A stretch of DNA of 64,000 nucleotides from Herbinix luporum (GTDB taxonomy: Bacteria > Bacillota > Clostridia > Lachnospirales > Lachnospiraceae). Location of the stretch: NCBI RefSeq assembly GCF_900070325.1, contig NZ_LN879430.1, forward strand, positions 1,605,379 to 1,669,378. Reading direction: 5' to 3'. Made by a program: the position numbers and the translations under genes. This document shows, piece by piece, positions 52,638 to 62,244 of this stretch. Position 1 is the stretch's first letter. Every line of letters begins with the position of its first letter. The notes beneath the pieces were generated by a model, which did no database searches, was not told where the DNA came from, and saw only the letters and a list, made by a program, of their open reading frames with translations.

Positions 52638-52673
52638 GAATCTGGCTGTTCCATTAGGCACAGCCAGATTCTG
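52638..52673. terminator. Bidirectional terminator
   Basis: Perfect 13-base stem AGAATCTGGCTGT / ACAGCCAGATTCT with a ten-base loop. It lies 16 bases past the ATPase stop and 73 bases past the end of the minus-strand gene at 52746. TTTAG follows on the minus strand. Confidence 0.65.
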
Positions 52674-52745
52674 ATTGCAAGTAAACCTACTTTAAACGTT
52701 TTTCAATGGTTCCGATTCGTAACAGGCTGGCGACCATGAGAGAAC

Positions 52746-53249
52746 TTACACGCCAAACATTTTAATTAACTCAGAAGAAATAATACCCCCCTTCTCTATT
52801 TCAATAATTATTTCATCATCAATAGAGTAGATATAAAGCTCTCTCTTGCTGCTATCGAGCATTCCGAAATATTTCTTTGCTGTAACCTTCAGATTCAAAT
52901 CTTTTTGTTCATGATATCCGTATGTGTATCGTTCTGTTTCATAGGGATTCCCCACTTCGAAATTTAAATTGTTCTTAAGGAACATATCCGTATCGGAAAC
53001 ACCGGTAATCACTACCGTAAAAAGGCGATCCCTGGAATTAGCAAACCTGCATTGAACGATGTTGGCACCCTCCGGTAATGTAAAACCAAATTCCTTCTGT
53101 ATCGCTTCAGCATGTGCTGATGTAATATCCGTTACAGTTATTATTTCTGCCTTGCTATAAAAGTTTTTAAAGTTATAGATAAAAACGATTGCTCCAATAA
53201 GCAGCAAAACAGATACAACTGCAACAAGCACTTTAATCAATAACCTCAT
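52746..53249 (-). CDS. Membrane-anchored protein paired with the VWA protein
   Basis: 167 residues with an N-terminal membrane segment (LLIKVLVAVVSVLLLIGAIVFIY, within 3-25) and an exported domain of mixed alpha/beta type. No family is recognised. Its ATG follows directly the stop of the large VWA protein gene (TAAATG), so the two are coupled and probably function together at the cell surface. It resembles in build the 167-residue protein at 10619-11122, but sequence similarity is not evident. Confidence 0.7.
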   Translation of the reverse strand: MRLLIKVLVAVVSVLLLIGAIVFIYNFKNFYSKAEIITVTDITSAHAEAIQKEFGFTLPEGANIVQCRFANSRDRLFTVVITGVSDTDMFLKNNLNFEVGNPYETERYTYGYHEQKDLNLKVTAKKYFGMLDSSKRELYIYSIDDEIIIEIEKGGIISSELIKMFGV

Positions 53250-56200
53250 TTACTGACGTGCCTCCTCCAGCGTTGGCTCTGTGGTGTTTGAATCAAAACG
53301 CTGTCCCCTGGTCCATGTAACTTTAACCTTATAACAGCCTTCCACAGGAAATTGCTTTGCTAAACCCACCTCATGCAGTCTGTACATTTCTCCGTCAGTT
53401 AACAACGGACCTCCTTTTAACGGAGAACCCTTTTCCCAATCATAGAAATCATCAATGTAGTAATTTATTACCATGACGTATTGCTCTCCGTTTCTCGTAA
53501 CCGTCGCCGTCATTGCCGAGCTTGAGTTACCAATTGTAAACCACCAGTCTTTTTCTTTATTATCATCGGCACCGGTATTTGACAATGATGTAGCCACAAA
53601 CGGTGTATTGGTCGTAATCACTATCGTTTTTCCATCCATCACCATTGCTTCACTGGCCGTAAGCATATGGTTAAGATTGTCGTAAAGGTGATTCTTGGCA
53701 TTTGGGCTTTGATTCATTAATTTTTTAGCATTAATTGTGTATAAATTCCCTGTGTTTCCAATGAAATGGGATAAGGCCGAAGAAGCTTGTGGCATAAAGG
53801 CAATATAGCCACCTGCAATCGTCAGGTATGCCTTTTCTCGTATCCAGTAATCATTTAACCCGGGATTATCAGTTTTGTACTCCTTATCGCTCTTTTCCTG
53901 CAATTCAAGAATATATTCATTGACCGGCCTGAAAGATGAATCATAAACCCTTTCAAACCTGCTATCGTGTTTCACCAATGGCGTTGGATCTTCATTGTCC
54001 AGTAAACTATCAAGGTCGCTATCTTCCATGCAGGGTACTGAACTTAAGTAACAATAGTAAACATATATACCCTGAATATACTGATTGTCTATTTTTAGTT
54101 CCTCGCCATCCAAAATACCATCTGCATCAGAATCGGGATTGAGATAATTTAAGCTGGAGTAATACATAACAGGAGCACCATTGCCAAGCTTCAGCTCCCC
54201 TGCAGCGATCTTCTTTTCATGATAATCGCTGATACCGTCATTATCGGAATCCTTATATAAATCTATATCTTCCTGGAGCCTATCGAATATGCCCGCAAGT
54301 TGTGAGAAGTCAGACGCACTGTAATAAGCACCACCAGTTGAGTTGGCGATATTTTTAAGTACTTCAGTGTTTACCGAACCCACACCTACCGTGTAAATTA
54401 TGATGCTGTTATCACAAGCGTTCTGAATGATTGAGTCTGGTGTAACCGTACTGACATTATCTTGACCATCTGTTAAAACGATCATGACCTTTGATACATC
54501 TGATGATGAATTTGCAATGAATTCGTCGTTTGCCGCCTTAATACCGTTGTAAATTGCCGTATTGCCGGCATACCTAGGAAGTCCGGAAATAACAGAAATA
54601 GCATGCTCTTTGTTTACGAATGTCGAATGTTTTCTAACTATGGAATCAAATGTGAAAACCGCAATTCTGTCCTCATCGCCAAGAGTCTGCACCAAGTCGA
54701 CGGAAAGACTTTTGATCAGATTATAGTTTGTAGTACTGATACTTCCTGAGCTATCCAGTACTAATGCTAAATCATATTTTTTATTCTGCAGTTCATCGTC
54801 GGTCGGAGGCAAAATTTCGAACCTGAATAGTTCTTTGTTATAAGCATCCTTCGCAATAACCATATATTTTGAAAAATGTGTTACGGATGCTGATACGGTA
54901 TTACCGCTGATCGTTTGATTGGGTACCTCAAACAGGAATTGTTTTTCTTCATCCCAATAATAGATGGCAGGTACAAATTCCTGATCGTTAAGAAGCTCCT
55001 GATCAAACTCAAAGGTTAATGTAGCTGTCTGGAAAGTTCCGTCCACATTAAAATCATATGCATTTCCAATGTATCCGGGAATAGCAGCGTTTAAGAAAGA
55101 ATCATTTTCGTCTACTTTATCTATGGAAAGCGATTCAATTTGCTTCCCTTGCAGTTCGATTTCCAGGACTGGCTTTACGGCATCTCCTGCATTCCAGCCA
55201 TCACAGGTTTTAGTAACCATAAAGATCCTGTCTCCGTCTAAAACTCCATCATTTAAGGAGTCACGATTATTAGGCATCATGCCATATTCAATTTCCATTA
55301 GGTCTGTCATACCATCATTGTCGGAATCTTTAGATAACGGATTTGTGAAATAAACAAATATTTCTTCATAATCAGTAAGACTATCGCAGTCTGTATCGTT
55401 ACTATAAGGATTGGTCGCATACGAGCATTCCTGCAAGTTATTTAGCTTATCATCATCAAAATCTTCTTTGTCATCACTTTTTCCATTCTCATCGGTATCA
55501 ATAGAAAGGGCATCAGTTAAAGTAATGAAGATTTCCTCGTAATCAGTCAAGCCATCGCCATCTGTATCCGCGTTATTCTTTTGGGTACCGACTACATCCT
55601 CCTGCCAGTTTAGCAGTAAGTCGTTATCATCATCACCAGAGTCCAGATACAGGCCAGTACTGTTCCCCTCATATTGATTGACCAGAGTAATAGATTGTGA
55701 TATGGTCTTTCCGTTTAAACCTGTAGCTGTTATTGTAATACGATTGCTACCCACGATGAGCCCGGGAATGTCAATACACCAATTTTCAGAGGGAGTAACA
55801 GGTTTATTTGCAAGCTCAAGCTTGCCACTGGCTATTGTCATATTCATACTGGTAATATTTGATGCCATACCTGTGATTTTATCCACTTTATCATCAACCC
55901 AGAAGATGGCTTCTTCTGCATCGAGTACCTTAAAACCGGATGTATCGATCGTTACTGATGGCTGGTATTTCTCCGAATCAATAAGTTCCAAATCATCCGG
56001 GCCAGCTTGGACATCTAATGAGCTACCCCTGAACACAATACTGTCCGCGATGATTCTGCCCTGTATTGTAAAACGGGCAGCGTTGATTATAACTGTTCCT
56101 TTTGGCGCATATACAATACCCTTTATGTTGACGTTTGACCCATTGAAGGTTATATTTCCCTTCTCGGATGCAATAACGATTCCTTTATCGCTGCCGCTTT

Positions 56201-56732
56201 CTGTGATTGATGTGTTAAATGCAATATCTTTTTCTGCAATAATATAGCCCTTGCTCGTAATTCTTGAGCAGTTTACCTTTAAGTTCCCCTTAACAATAAC
56301 TGATTGTTCAAGGATGACTTGATTCCCATTGTAGCTCTTATCCTTTTCAATAATTTCTGCATCTTCAGAAGCAATCTGCTTAATTCCCTCTGAGTGATCT
56401 TGTATATCAATTAACAATGCACCCTCTATTTTTTTGGCAATATCAACTTTTGGGGTTTTAAGAGTTAATTTACCTGCTGCCTCACAAATACCTTGTATCA
56501 CTAAGCTTGAACCCTGAAATACGAAATCGGCATTGGTATGTACATTTCCTGTAATGCTGGCCTTTGAAGCATTGATCGTTAATGAAGAATTGTGACTACC
56601 GGAAAATAATGCATAGTCCATCGAACTTTTCTGACTTTCCTCTTCTCCGGCAAATACATGGATGGTCACAAGCTGCAACATCATGAGTACAACTAAACCT
56701 AGTGCTAAATAGCGTTTCGCTCTTAATCTCAT
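53250..56732 (-). CDS. Secreted VWA-domain protein with bactofilin-like and calcium-repeat regions
   Basis: 1160 residues. A signal peptide covers about 1-29 (LALGLVVLMMLQLVTIHVFA). Residues about 45-255 are repeats of short hydrophobic beta strands (SLTINASKASITGNVHT), like a polymer-forming bactofilin-type beta-helix. Thrombospondin-3-type calcium repeats (DTDGDGLTDYEE, DSDNDGMTDLME) lie at about 360-500 and again at 830-920. A von Willebrand A domain spans about 655-830, with MIDAS residues DSSGSIS and LTDGQDN. It is exported and probably calcium-stabilised, with a metal-dependent adhesion site. No sortase or S-layer anchor was seen at the C-terminus. No link with phage or restriction genes. 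Confidence 0.85.
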   Translation of the reverse strand: MRLRAKRYLALGLVVLMMLQLVTIHVFAGEEESQKSSMDYALFSGSHNSSLTINASKASITGNVHTNADFVFQGSSLVIQGICEAAGKLTLKTPKVDIAKKIEGALLIDIQDHSEGIKQIASEDAEIIEKDKSYNGNQVILEQSVIVKGNLKVNCSRITSKGYIIAEKDIAFNTSITESGSDKGIVIASEKGNITFNGSNVNIKGIVYAPKGTVIINAARFTIQGRIIADSIVFRGSSLDVQAGPDDLELIDSEKYQPSVTIDTSGFKVLDAEEAIFWVDDKVDKITGMASNITSMNMTIASGKLELANKPVTPSENWCIDIPGLIVGSNRITITATGLNGKTISQSITLVNQYEGNSTGLYLDSGDDDNDLLLNWQEDVVGTQKNNADTDGDGLTDYEEIFITLTDALSIDTDENGKSDDKEDFDDDKLNNLQECSYATNPYSNDTDCDSLTDYEEIFVYFTNPLSKDSDNDGMTDLMEIEYGMMPNNRDSLNDGVLDGDRIFMVTKTCDGWNAGDAVKPVLEIELQGKQIESLSIDKVDENDSFLNAAIPGYIGNAYDFNVDGTFQTATLTFEFDQELLNDQEFVPAIYYWDEEKQFLFEVPNQTISGNTVSASVTHFSKYMVIAKDAYNKELFRFEILPPTDDELQNKKYDLALVLDSSGSISTTNYNLIKSLSVDLVQTLGDEDRIAVFTFDSIVRKHSTFVNKEHAISVISGLPRYAGNTAIYNGIKAANDEFIANSSSDVSKVMIVLTDGQDNVSTVTPDSIIQNACDNSIIIYTVGVGSVNTEVLKNIANSTGGAYYSASDFSQLAGIFDRLQEDIDLYKDSDNDGISDYHEKKIAAGELKLGNGAPVMYYSSLNYLNPDSDADGILDGEELKIDNQYIQGIYVYYCYLSSVPCMEDSDLDSLLDNEDPTPLVKHDSRFERVYDSSFRPVNEYILELQEKSDKEYKTDNPGLNDYWIREKAYLTIAGGYIAFMPQASSALSHFIGNTGNLYTINAKKLMNQSPNAKNHLYDNLNHMLTASEAMVMDGKTIVITTNTPFVATSLSNTGADDNKEKDWWFTIGNSSSAMTATVTRNGEQYVMVINYYIDDFYDWEKGSPLKGGPLLTDGEMYRLHEVGLAKQFPVEGCYKVKVTWTRGQRFDSNTTEPTLEEARQ

Positions 56733-57173
56733 TCAACTACCTCCTGATCGAATATGATAGAAAACACATTAATATTGTATGACATTTTATAAAGCAGTCA
56801 ATACCATTAATGTTATTATTTGTCGACAATTTTCGCGCTAGAATAAATCTACATTTTTTATGATAGATATGTCCTATAGCGGAAATTGACTTCTACTTTG
56901 GTCTCTAAACATTTTCGCTAATGTGGTTATCAAGGGCTAAAACATGGTTTATCCGTGATAACCAAACTCCGTTATACGTCGATTTTATTACCGGGGGATG
57001 AATGGAAGAAACAAGAACAACTTAGCATATCCTCCGTAATTTTTCATTATAGCATGGTGGATGCTGATTGGGTTTTCAGCCTTTGATCGGTAAGACGGAA
57101 AGCCTATAGTCCGGATTCTGTGAAAATACTGCAGATGGCCGGATAAACCAGAGAGTAAGGAGTTACGTTTTAA
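56733..57173. other. Non-coding stretch with an inverted repeat
   Basis: No gene found. An exact nine-base inverted repeat TGGTTATCA / TGATAACCA (56924-56932 and 56956-56964) surrounds a 23-base spacer. The right part leads into the transposase remnant at 57174 and is likely the left flank of that insertion sequence. Confidence 0.4.
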
Positions 57174-57425
57174 TTTATACCACAGATTTCACTGTTTGAC
57201 TTTATAAAATTTGAAGATTTGGGCGATTTAAATTTATTAAAACTGGTTATAGAGAACATGCCTGATGAAGAGCTAATGAGAAAGCTTGAAAAAAAGAGAG
57301 GGAACGGGCGAGACGATTATCCGGTAAGAGCTATGTGGAACTCCGTATTGGCAGGGGTGATATTCAGGCATGAGAGCATGGAAAAGTTGATAGACGAACT
57401 AGGGAGGAACGGACAATTAAGGTGA
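57174..57425 (+). pseudogene. N-terminal remnant of an IS1182/IS5-type transposase
   Basis: An open frame without a clear start encodes FIPQISLFDFIKFEDLGDLN and then GRDDYPVRAMWNSVLAGVIF to GRNGQLR. This is the N-terminal domain (DUF772-type) of IS1182-family transposases, which should continue with the catalytic part. It is cut by the left end of the IS256-like element at about 57431. Confidence 0.75.
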
Positions 57426-57430
57426 GAGTT

Positions 57431-58715
57431 GTCAAGAATTTTGTGTCTGATTAAAGTAACGTAACTGGAAAATTTGTTGTATTTCATAAATGTGAGCATT
57501 TATCATTGGTACCGCTTTTTTCCATTTTGTCCGCCTCAAGTTCTCCCTCTGTAAATATATGTTAATTTCCAATACTTCGACAGAGTTAAAGTAACCACCC
57601 GATCTTATCCGAATTTTTTCAACTAGACTGTTGATACTCTCTACACTGTTGGTAGTATAAACATGCTTCCTCAAGGATTCGGGGTATTTAATGAAAGCCA
57701 TATAATGTTCTGCTTTCTCCATGAGAATGTTCATATATCGGCTATATTTACTCTTAAATTTACTGCAAAGGTCATAAAACTTTTGAACAGCTTCATCAAA
57801 GGAAGAAGCAAATTTTATTTTATCGAGTTCTTTATTGAATTCTGCGGCATCAGCTTTGGTCATGTATTTGCGGATATTTCTCTGAAGGTGTACAAAACAG
57901 AGCTGATGATCAGCATATGGATATACAGCTTTGACGGTCTCGATAATACCTGGGAAATCATCACTTACAACCACTAAAACTCGTTTAAGACCGCGGTTTA
58001 TCAAGTCTTCAAAGACCTTGTTCCAATCGGCTCTGTTTTCTTTGCCGAAGAAGGTGTAAAGGCCAAAGATGTCTTTCTTACCTTCCATATCAACGCCAAG
58101 GATTATGTAGCATGCGGCTTTCTTCACTTTTGAGCCGTCTTTTATCTCACAATGATAAGCATCGATTAATAAAGCAAACACCGATTCGGGTAATTCCCGT
58201 TGTTTGAAAAGGTCTAATTCACTTTTTAGGTCATCTTTGATTTTGTTGAGTTCATCATCAGAGTAAGGAAGGTTGAGGCTTTTGAGGGTATTTAAGAGAG
58301 AAGATTCTGAATAACCGTTGACAACAAGGGACATAAGAAGGTCTGTATAGGATTCATCCACCCTTTTATACGGTTCAGGTAGGATGTGGGGTCTGAAATC
58401 GCCAGTGCGAGTTCTTGGGACAGAGATGTCCAGGTTACCCATAGGTGTACCAAGTTTTCTATCATAAAAGCCGTTGCCTTTGTCGTTCTCGTTTTTCAAG
58501 AGATAGATTTGGCGTTCAGACAACATAAACCAGTCGAGCAAATCCTCCAGCAACTTTTTGAGGGCAGGGCGTGATGGATCTGAATCAGAGCAATACTGGT
58601 TTAATACTTTTTCAACCGCCATATTTTTGACTGTTTCATAATAGGTATTTTTATCCATAATTACCAGCCTCCTTTGTGATTTTATTATACACCAGACACA
58701 ATTTTATTTTAACAC
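57431..58715 (-). mobile_element. IS256-family insertion sequence
   Basis: About 1.28 kb with a complete transposase gene. The ends share inverted AATTTTGTGTCTG / AAATTGTGTCTG-like repeats (left about 57441-57460, right about 58690-58710 on the opposite strand). It splits a different IS256-type gene to the right (58716-59731) from a foreign IS1182 fragment at left, so a deletion accompanied its arrival. Confidence 0.65.
57432..58658 (-). CDS. IS256-family transposase
   Basis: 408 residues and intact. Asp in ALLIDAYHCEIKDG, Asp in VVVSDDFPGIIETVKAVYP and Glu in YTTNSVESINSLVEKIRIRS form the DDE core of the mutator/IS256 type. It is distinct from the other IS256 transposases of the window (50690-51916 and 58716-59731). 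The start ATG follows an AAAGGAGGC site. The element may be active. Confidence 0.9.
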   Translation of the reverse strand: MDKNTYYETVKNMAVEKVLNQYCSDSDPSRPALKKLLEDLLDWFMLSERQIYLLKNENDKGNGFYDRKLGTPMGNLDISVPRTRTGDFRPHILPEPYKRVDESYTDLLMSLVVNGYSESSLLNTLKSLNLPYSDDELNKIKDDLKSELDLFKQRELPESVFALLIDAYHCEIKDGSKVKKAACYIILGVDMEGKKDIFGLYTFFGKENRADWNKVFEDLINRGLKRVLVVVSDDFPGIIETVKAVYPYADHQLCFVHLQRNIRKYMTKADAAEFNKELDKIKFASSFDEAVQKFYDLCSKFKSKYSRYMNILMEKAEHYMAFIKYPESLRKHVYTTNSVESINSLVEKIRIRSGGYFNSVEVLEINIYLQRENLRRTKWKKAVPMINAHIYEIQQIFQLRYFNQTQNS

Positions 58716-59731
58716 CCAGGAATCTAACAACAACATCAGGAAATGTAAGACTAAAGATACCTAAACTAAAAGGGATAGCCTTTGAAACAGCCATAATTGA
58801 GCGATATCGGCGCCGTGAGAGTTCAGTGGAAGAGGCATTAATAGAAATGTATTTGGCCGGTGTATCAGTAAGACGAGTTGAAGATATAACCGAGGCCCTG
58901 TGGGGGACAAGAGTATCACCTGGTACCATAAGCGAATTGAACAAGAAGGTATACGTACATATAGACGCATGGCGTAATAGGCCACTGAAGAGCAAATATC
59001 CCTATGTCTACTTAGATGGCATCTATTTAAAACGCAACTGGGGCGGCGAATACGAGAACGTTTCCATTCTCATAGCCATGGCTGTTAACGAAGAAGGGTA
59101 TAGAGAAGTAATTGGTGCATCAGAAGGAATGAAAGAAGACAAGGCAAGCTGGCTGGCCTTTTTACAGGGATTGAGGGAGCGAGGCTTAACAGGAGTTCAA
59201 TTATTCATAGGCGATAAATGTTTAGGACTTCTGGAGGCAATCAATGAGGTCTTTCCCGATGCAAAGTATCAGAGATGTACAGTCCATTTCTACCGAAATG
59301 TTTTTACAGTCACCCCCCGTTCCAAAGTGAGAGAAGTGGCTGCAATGCTGAAGGCCATACACGCGCAAGAGAATAAGGAATCAGCAAGACAAAAGGCCAA
59401 GAGTGTGGTACAGAAACTACGAGAAATGAAATTAAAAGAAGCGGCAGATAAGATAGAAAAGGGCATCGAGGAGACGCTTACATACATGGATTTTCCCTAT
59501 GCCCATTGGAGTAAATTGCGGAGTAATAATGTTATCGAACGACTGAACCGGGAGATCAGGCGCAGGACCAGGGTTGTAGGCACCTTTCCTGATGGCAACT
59601 CGGCATTAATGCTGGTTTGTGCAAGATTACGGTATGTTGCAAGTAAGGATTGGGGTACCAAGCGCTATATGAGCATGATACATCTTGAGGCCCTGGATGT
59701 CATGACTGATTCACAGGTAACTGCTGGCTAG
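58716..59731 (+). pseudogene. IS256-family transposase lacking its N-terminus
   Basis: From RNLTTTSGNVRLKIPKLKG onward it matches IS256-type transposases to the end: VYLDGIYLKRNWGGEY (first Asp), LFIGDKCLGLLEAINEVFP (second Asp) and RSNNVIERLNREIRRRTR (Glu). About 90 N-terminal residues are missing, cut by the neighbouring IS element, whose edge supplies a chance upstream start. A possible right terminal repeat with GTGGTGTAAATTT lies near 59820-59835 on the minus strand. Confidence 0.8.
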
Positions 59732-59847
59732 GTGATGACTACCAAGCGGGTTATGAATTTGCGAAAAATTCTTGACGGTACCTATCGTGGTTACTTTTGT
59801 CAATTAGCCTCCACGAAATTTACACCACTACTTGAGACTATAACTAA

Positions 59848-59870
59848 AAAACACCCGTTGGGGGTGTTTT
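59848..59870. terminator. Bidirectional rho-independent terminator
   Basis: AAAACACCC / GGGTGTTTT stem with a GTTGG loop. T runs flank it on both strands. It follows the minus-strand ATPase gene (59960) at 90 bp and the plus-strand IS remnant. Confidence 0.8.
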
Positions 59871-59959
59871 GGGATAATAGTAGGTTATTATTGTTTTTAA
59901 TCCTGCGATTATGCTATTCATAGCAATGTTAATTATTTAATAAATTTATTAATTTCCCG

Positions 59960-62212
59960 TTAACTGTCTTGACTACTTGCCTGTAATGCAAGAGCTTTTC
60001 TATATACTTCTATTAAATTCCATGAGGAAATGTCGATCAAAGGTTCATACATGAAAGAATTAAGATGAATGCTCTCAGGTGTAATCAAGTTAATTTCTTC
60101 AATGATCTCTTTTTCGTCATCTGTCAAATACTGCTTCGACTTATTAAACCATTCTCTTGTCTGATTATCTTTTGCATCAGGACAAGTCCCTTCGTGCTCA
60201 ATGATTTTGGCTTTCATAAATTTCTCAATCTCAATTCTTGCTGCTATTGAAAGGACAAGTTTGTTCTCCAAAGAAACTTCATCGTTGTCTTTAAGTATAT
60301 TTATTGCAAGATTTTGAAGTAATTGTAGATAAGGCTCATCGTCAGACTTAAGGGTCTCGTTTTCGAGAAATTGACTTATAACTCCCCATATATCCGACAC
60401 CATCAATCGTGAAGTATCAAGGGGTGCCGTTTTATAATGGAGACAGCATGTCAGTTTTTCATAATCGTCAGTACTTCCGCTATATTCAGCTAAATTACGA
60501 TAAAATGGAATGCTAGCAATCAGACATTTTTTCTTAAAGTCACTGTCTAAATTACCATTTTGAATAGACGAACGAATAACATTTTTAAAGAAATCCTTTT
60601 GATACTTAAATTCTGCTATACTAATAATACCATCGTCATTTCTTTGAGCTATGTAACAGTTTTCCCGGCTAACACCACACCTGTACTTAACGGTTCTAAA
60701 GAAATCAAAGTTATGTGTAAGCATAAGTAAATCGATTCCCTTTGTTTCAGCAAGATCACATAAGTACTCGATAATTGCATATTTGTTTTTATAATCGAAG
60801 GAATCGGAAATATCATCCGCAATAATAAGGTATTGTCCACCACCTTCCCTAGCTTGTTTTCTAATTCTCTCTAAATCAAACAATATATAAAGTAGATACA
60901 GTGCTCTACGCTCACCCATACTTAAAGAAACCATCAAGTCTTCTTTATGTAAAACTGTAGACTCTTTGCTGTCACCAGTACCGCGAGTGTATTCAAACTC
61001 AATATTTGGAGCCTCATCTTTTAAAACAAAATTTGACTTATTTGTGATTTTTACAGTAAATGGTACGCGGAATCTTCGGTTAAATTCACTCACTACCTCT
61101 ACCCAACGTTCAGATTGTGCTGATGCCTTTTCATATAGATTATGAATTTCTTCTTTAAAATCAGCGATTATCTTATAATATTCCATAAATGGTCTTTCAA
61201 GGCGTTCAAAACAGTTACACCATGTTTGTTTCTTTAATGTTGCTATATCTCTGAGTAAAGGAATAATTTCCCTATGCGCAACGATAATTTCACGAACTTT
61301 TGCAGATTCCGCATTTTTGGAGAATAATTTTTTCAATTTTTCAAACGTTTTTGCTAGTGTAGGCGTTTGGTATAATTGGTCAAGCTCTTGTTGTACAAGT
61401 TCCTTCCACTCGGCAAGATTATTAACTTGCCTCCCATTTCTAAGAAGAATCTTATGTTGAGCCTCAAACAGATTGTGATTTGTAAAACTTTTACTTAATT
61501 CTTCTGCACTTCGTTCTGTAAAATGCGTATTTAATAATGAGCTATTTCGAAGTAGGTTTTCAAGATTATCAATATATTCTGTAATATGGCGTTTAAAATC
61601 AGGGTTTTCATAAACAGCCATAGTTTTGTCATTAAATAGTTCTGAATAGAGAATTTCATCCAGGAATTCATAATTCTTATTCTCTATCTGCCTAATTGCT
61701 TCCATAATATCTGGCCAATCGGCTGTGGCTTGTAAACCAAGATCTTCAATCAGTTTTATTTTAATTTGAGGTTTAGTTAGACCAGTTATTTCTCTTAGCT
61801 TATTTAAAATCTCAGTAATAATGTCATTCAACTTTCCCATAAGAACATTATATTGATTTCTAGTTCCTTCATCGGCAAGAAGTGTGCCGACTGTCTCTTT
61901 ACTAAATTCAAACTTATCTGCGAATGAATTTATCACATAGATGTTATCCGACTGTGGAATAGCGTTACCGCCTGATGACGAATATTCATAGTGCGAAGCA
62001 TAATATGTAATAGAATAACGGCTCACAGCATCCTTAAAAATACGATCGGATGTTGCTGTTCCTTTAGAAATATCTTCAAAAACTTTTGCCAAAGAAGTCT
62101 TCATTACACCATTAGGCGCATAAATTATTGCTTTATTGCATTTTTTAAAATTTATATTAGGTAAAGTGAACTGCTTTATCCCGTAACAGTTCTCAAAATA
62201 ACCACTCAACAT
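59960..62212 (-). CDS. ABC/SMC-like P-loop ATPase next to hsdR, PrrC/RloC-like
   Basis: 750 residues. The P-loop is YAPNGVMKTS (31-40), the ABC signature LSMGERRALYLLY (430-442), Walker B YLIIADDISDSFD (461-473) and H-loop MLTHNF (497-502). A long helical insertion (about 120-400) separates the halves. This layout is that of PrrC/RloC anticodon-nuclease proteins, often linked to type I restriction genes. Behind the ATPase, YRNLAEY (571-577) and LHYKT (591-595) give Arg572, Glu576 and His592, which could form the Arg-Glu-His active site of the anticodon nuclease; the spacing differs from E. coli PrrC. It follows hsdR by 32 bp. An alternative is a generic AAA_13-type defence ATPase. Confidence 0.75.
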   Translation of the reverse strand: MLSGYFENCYGIKQFTLPNINFKKCNKAIIYAPNGVMKTSLAKVFEDISKGTATSDRIFKDAVSRYSITYYASHYEYSSSGGNAIPQSDNIYVINSFADKFEFSKETVGTLLADEGTRNQYNVLMGKLNDIITEILNKLREITGLTKPQIKIKLIEDLGLQATADWPDIMEAIRQIENKNYEFLDEILYSELFNDKTMAVYENPDFKRHITEYIDNLENLLRNSSLLNTHFTERSAEELSKSFTNHNLFEAQHKILLRNGRQVNNLAEWKELVQQELDQLYQTPTLAKTFEKLKKLFSKNAESAKVREIIVAHREIIPLLRDIATLKKQTWCNCFERLERPFMEYYKIIADFKEEIHNLYEKASAQSERWVEVVSEFNRRFRVPFTVKITNKSNFVLKDEAPNIEFEYTRGTGDSKESTVLHKEDLMVSLSMGERRALYLLYILFDLERIRKQAREGGGQYLIIADDISDSFDYKNKYAIIEYLCDLAETKGIDLLMLTHNFDFFRTVKYRCGVSRENCYIAQRNDDGIISIAEFKYQKDFFKNVIRSSIQNGNLDSDFKKKCLIASIPFYRNLAEYSGSTDDYEKLTCCLHYKTAPLDTSRLMVSDIWGVISQFLENETLKSDDEPYLQLLQNLAINILKDNDEVSLENKLVLSIAARIEIEKFMKAKIIEHEGTCPDAKDNQTREWFNKSKQYLTDDEKEIIEEINLITPESIHLNSFMYEPLIDISSWNLIEVYRKALALQASSQDS

Positions 62213-62244
62213 CTTTGTCTCAACACCTTTCTAACACCCAAATT

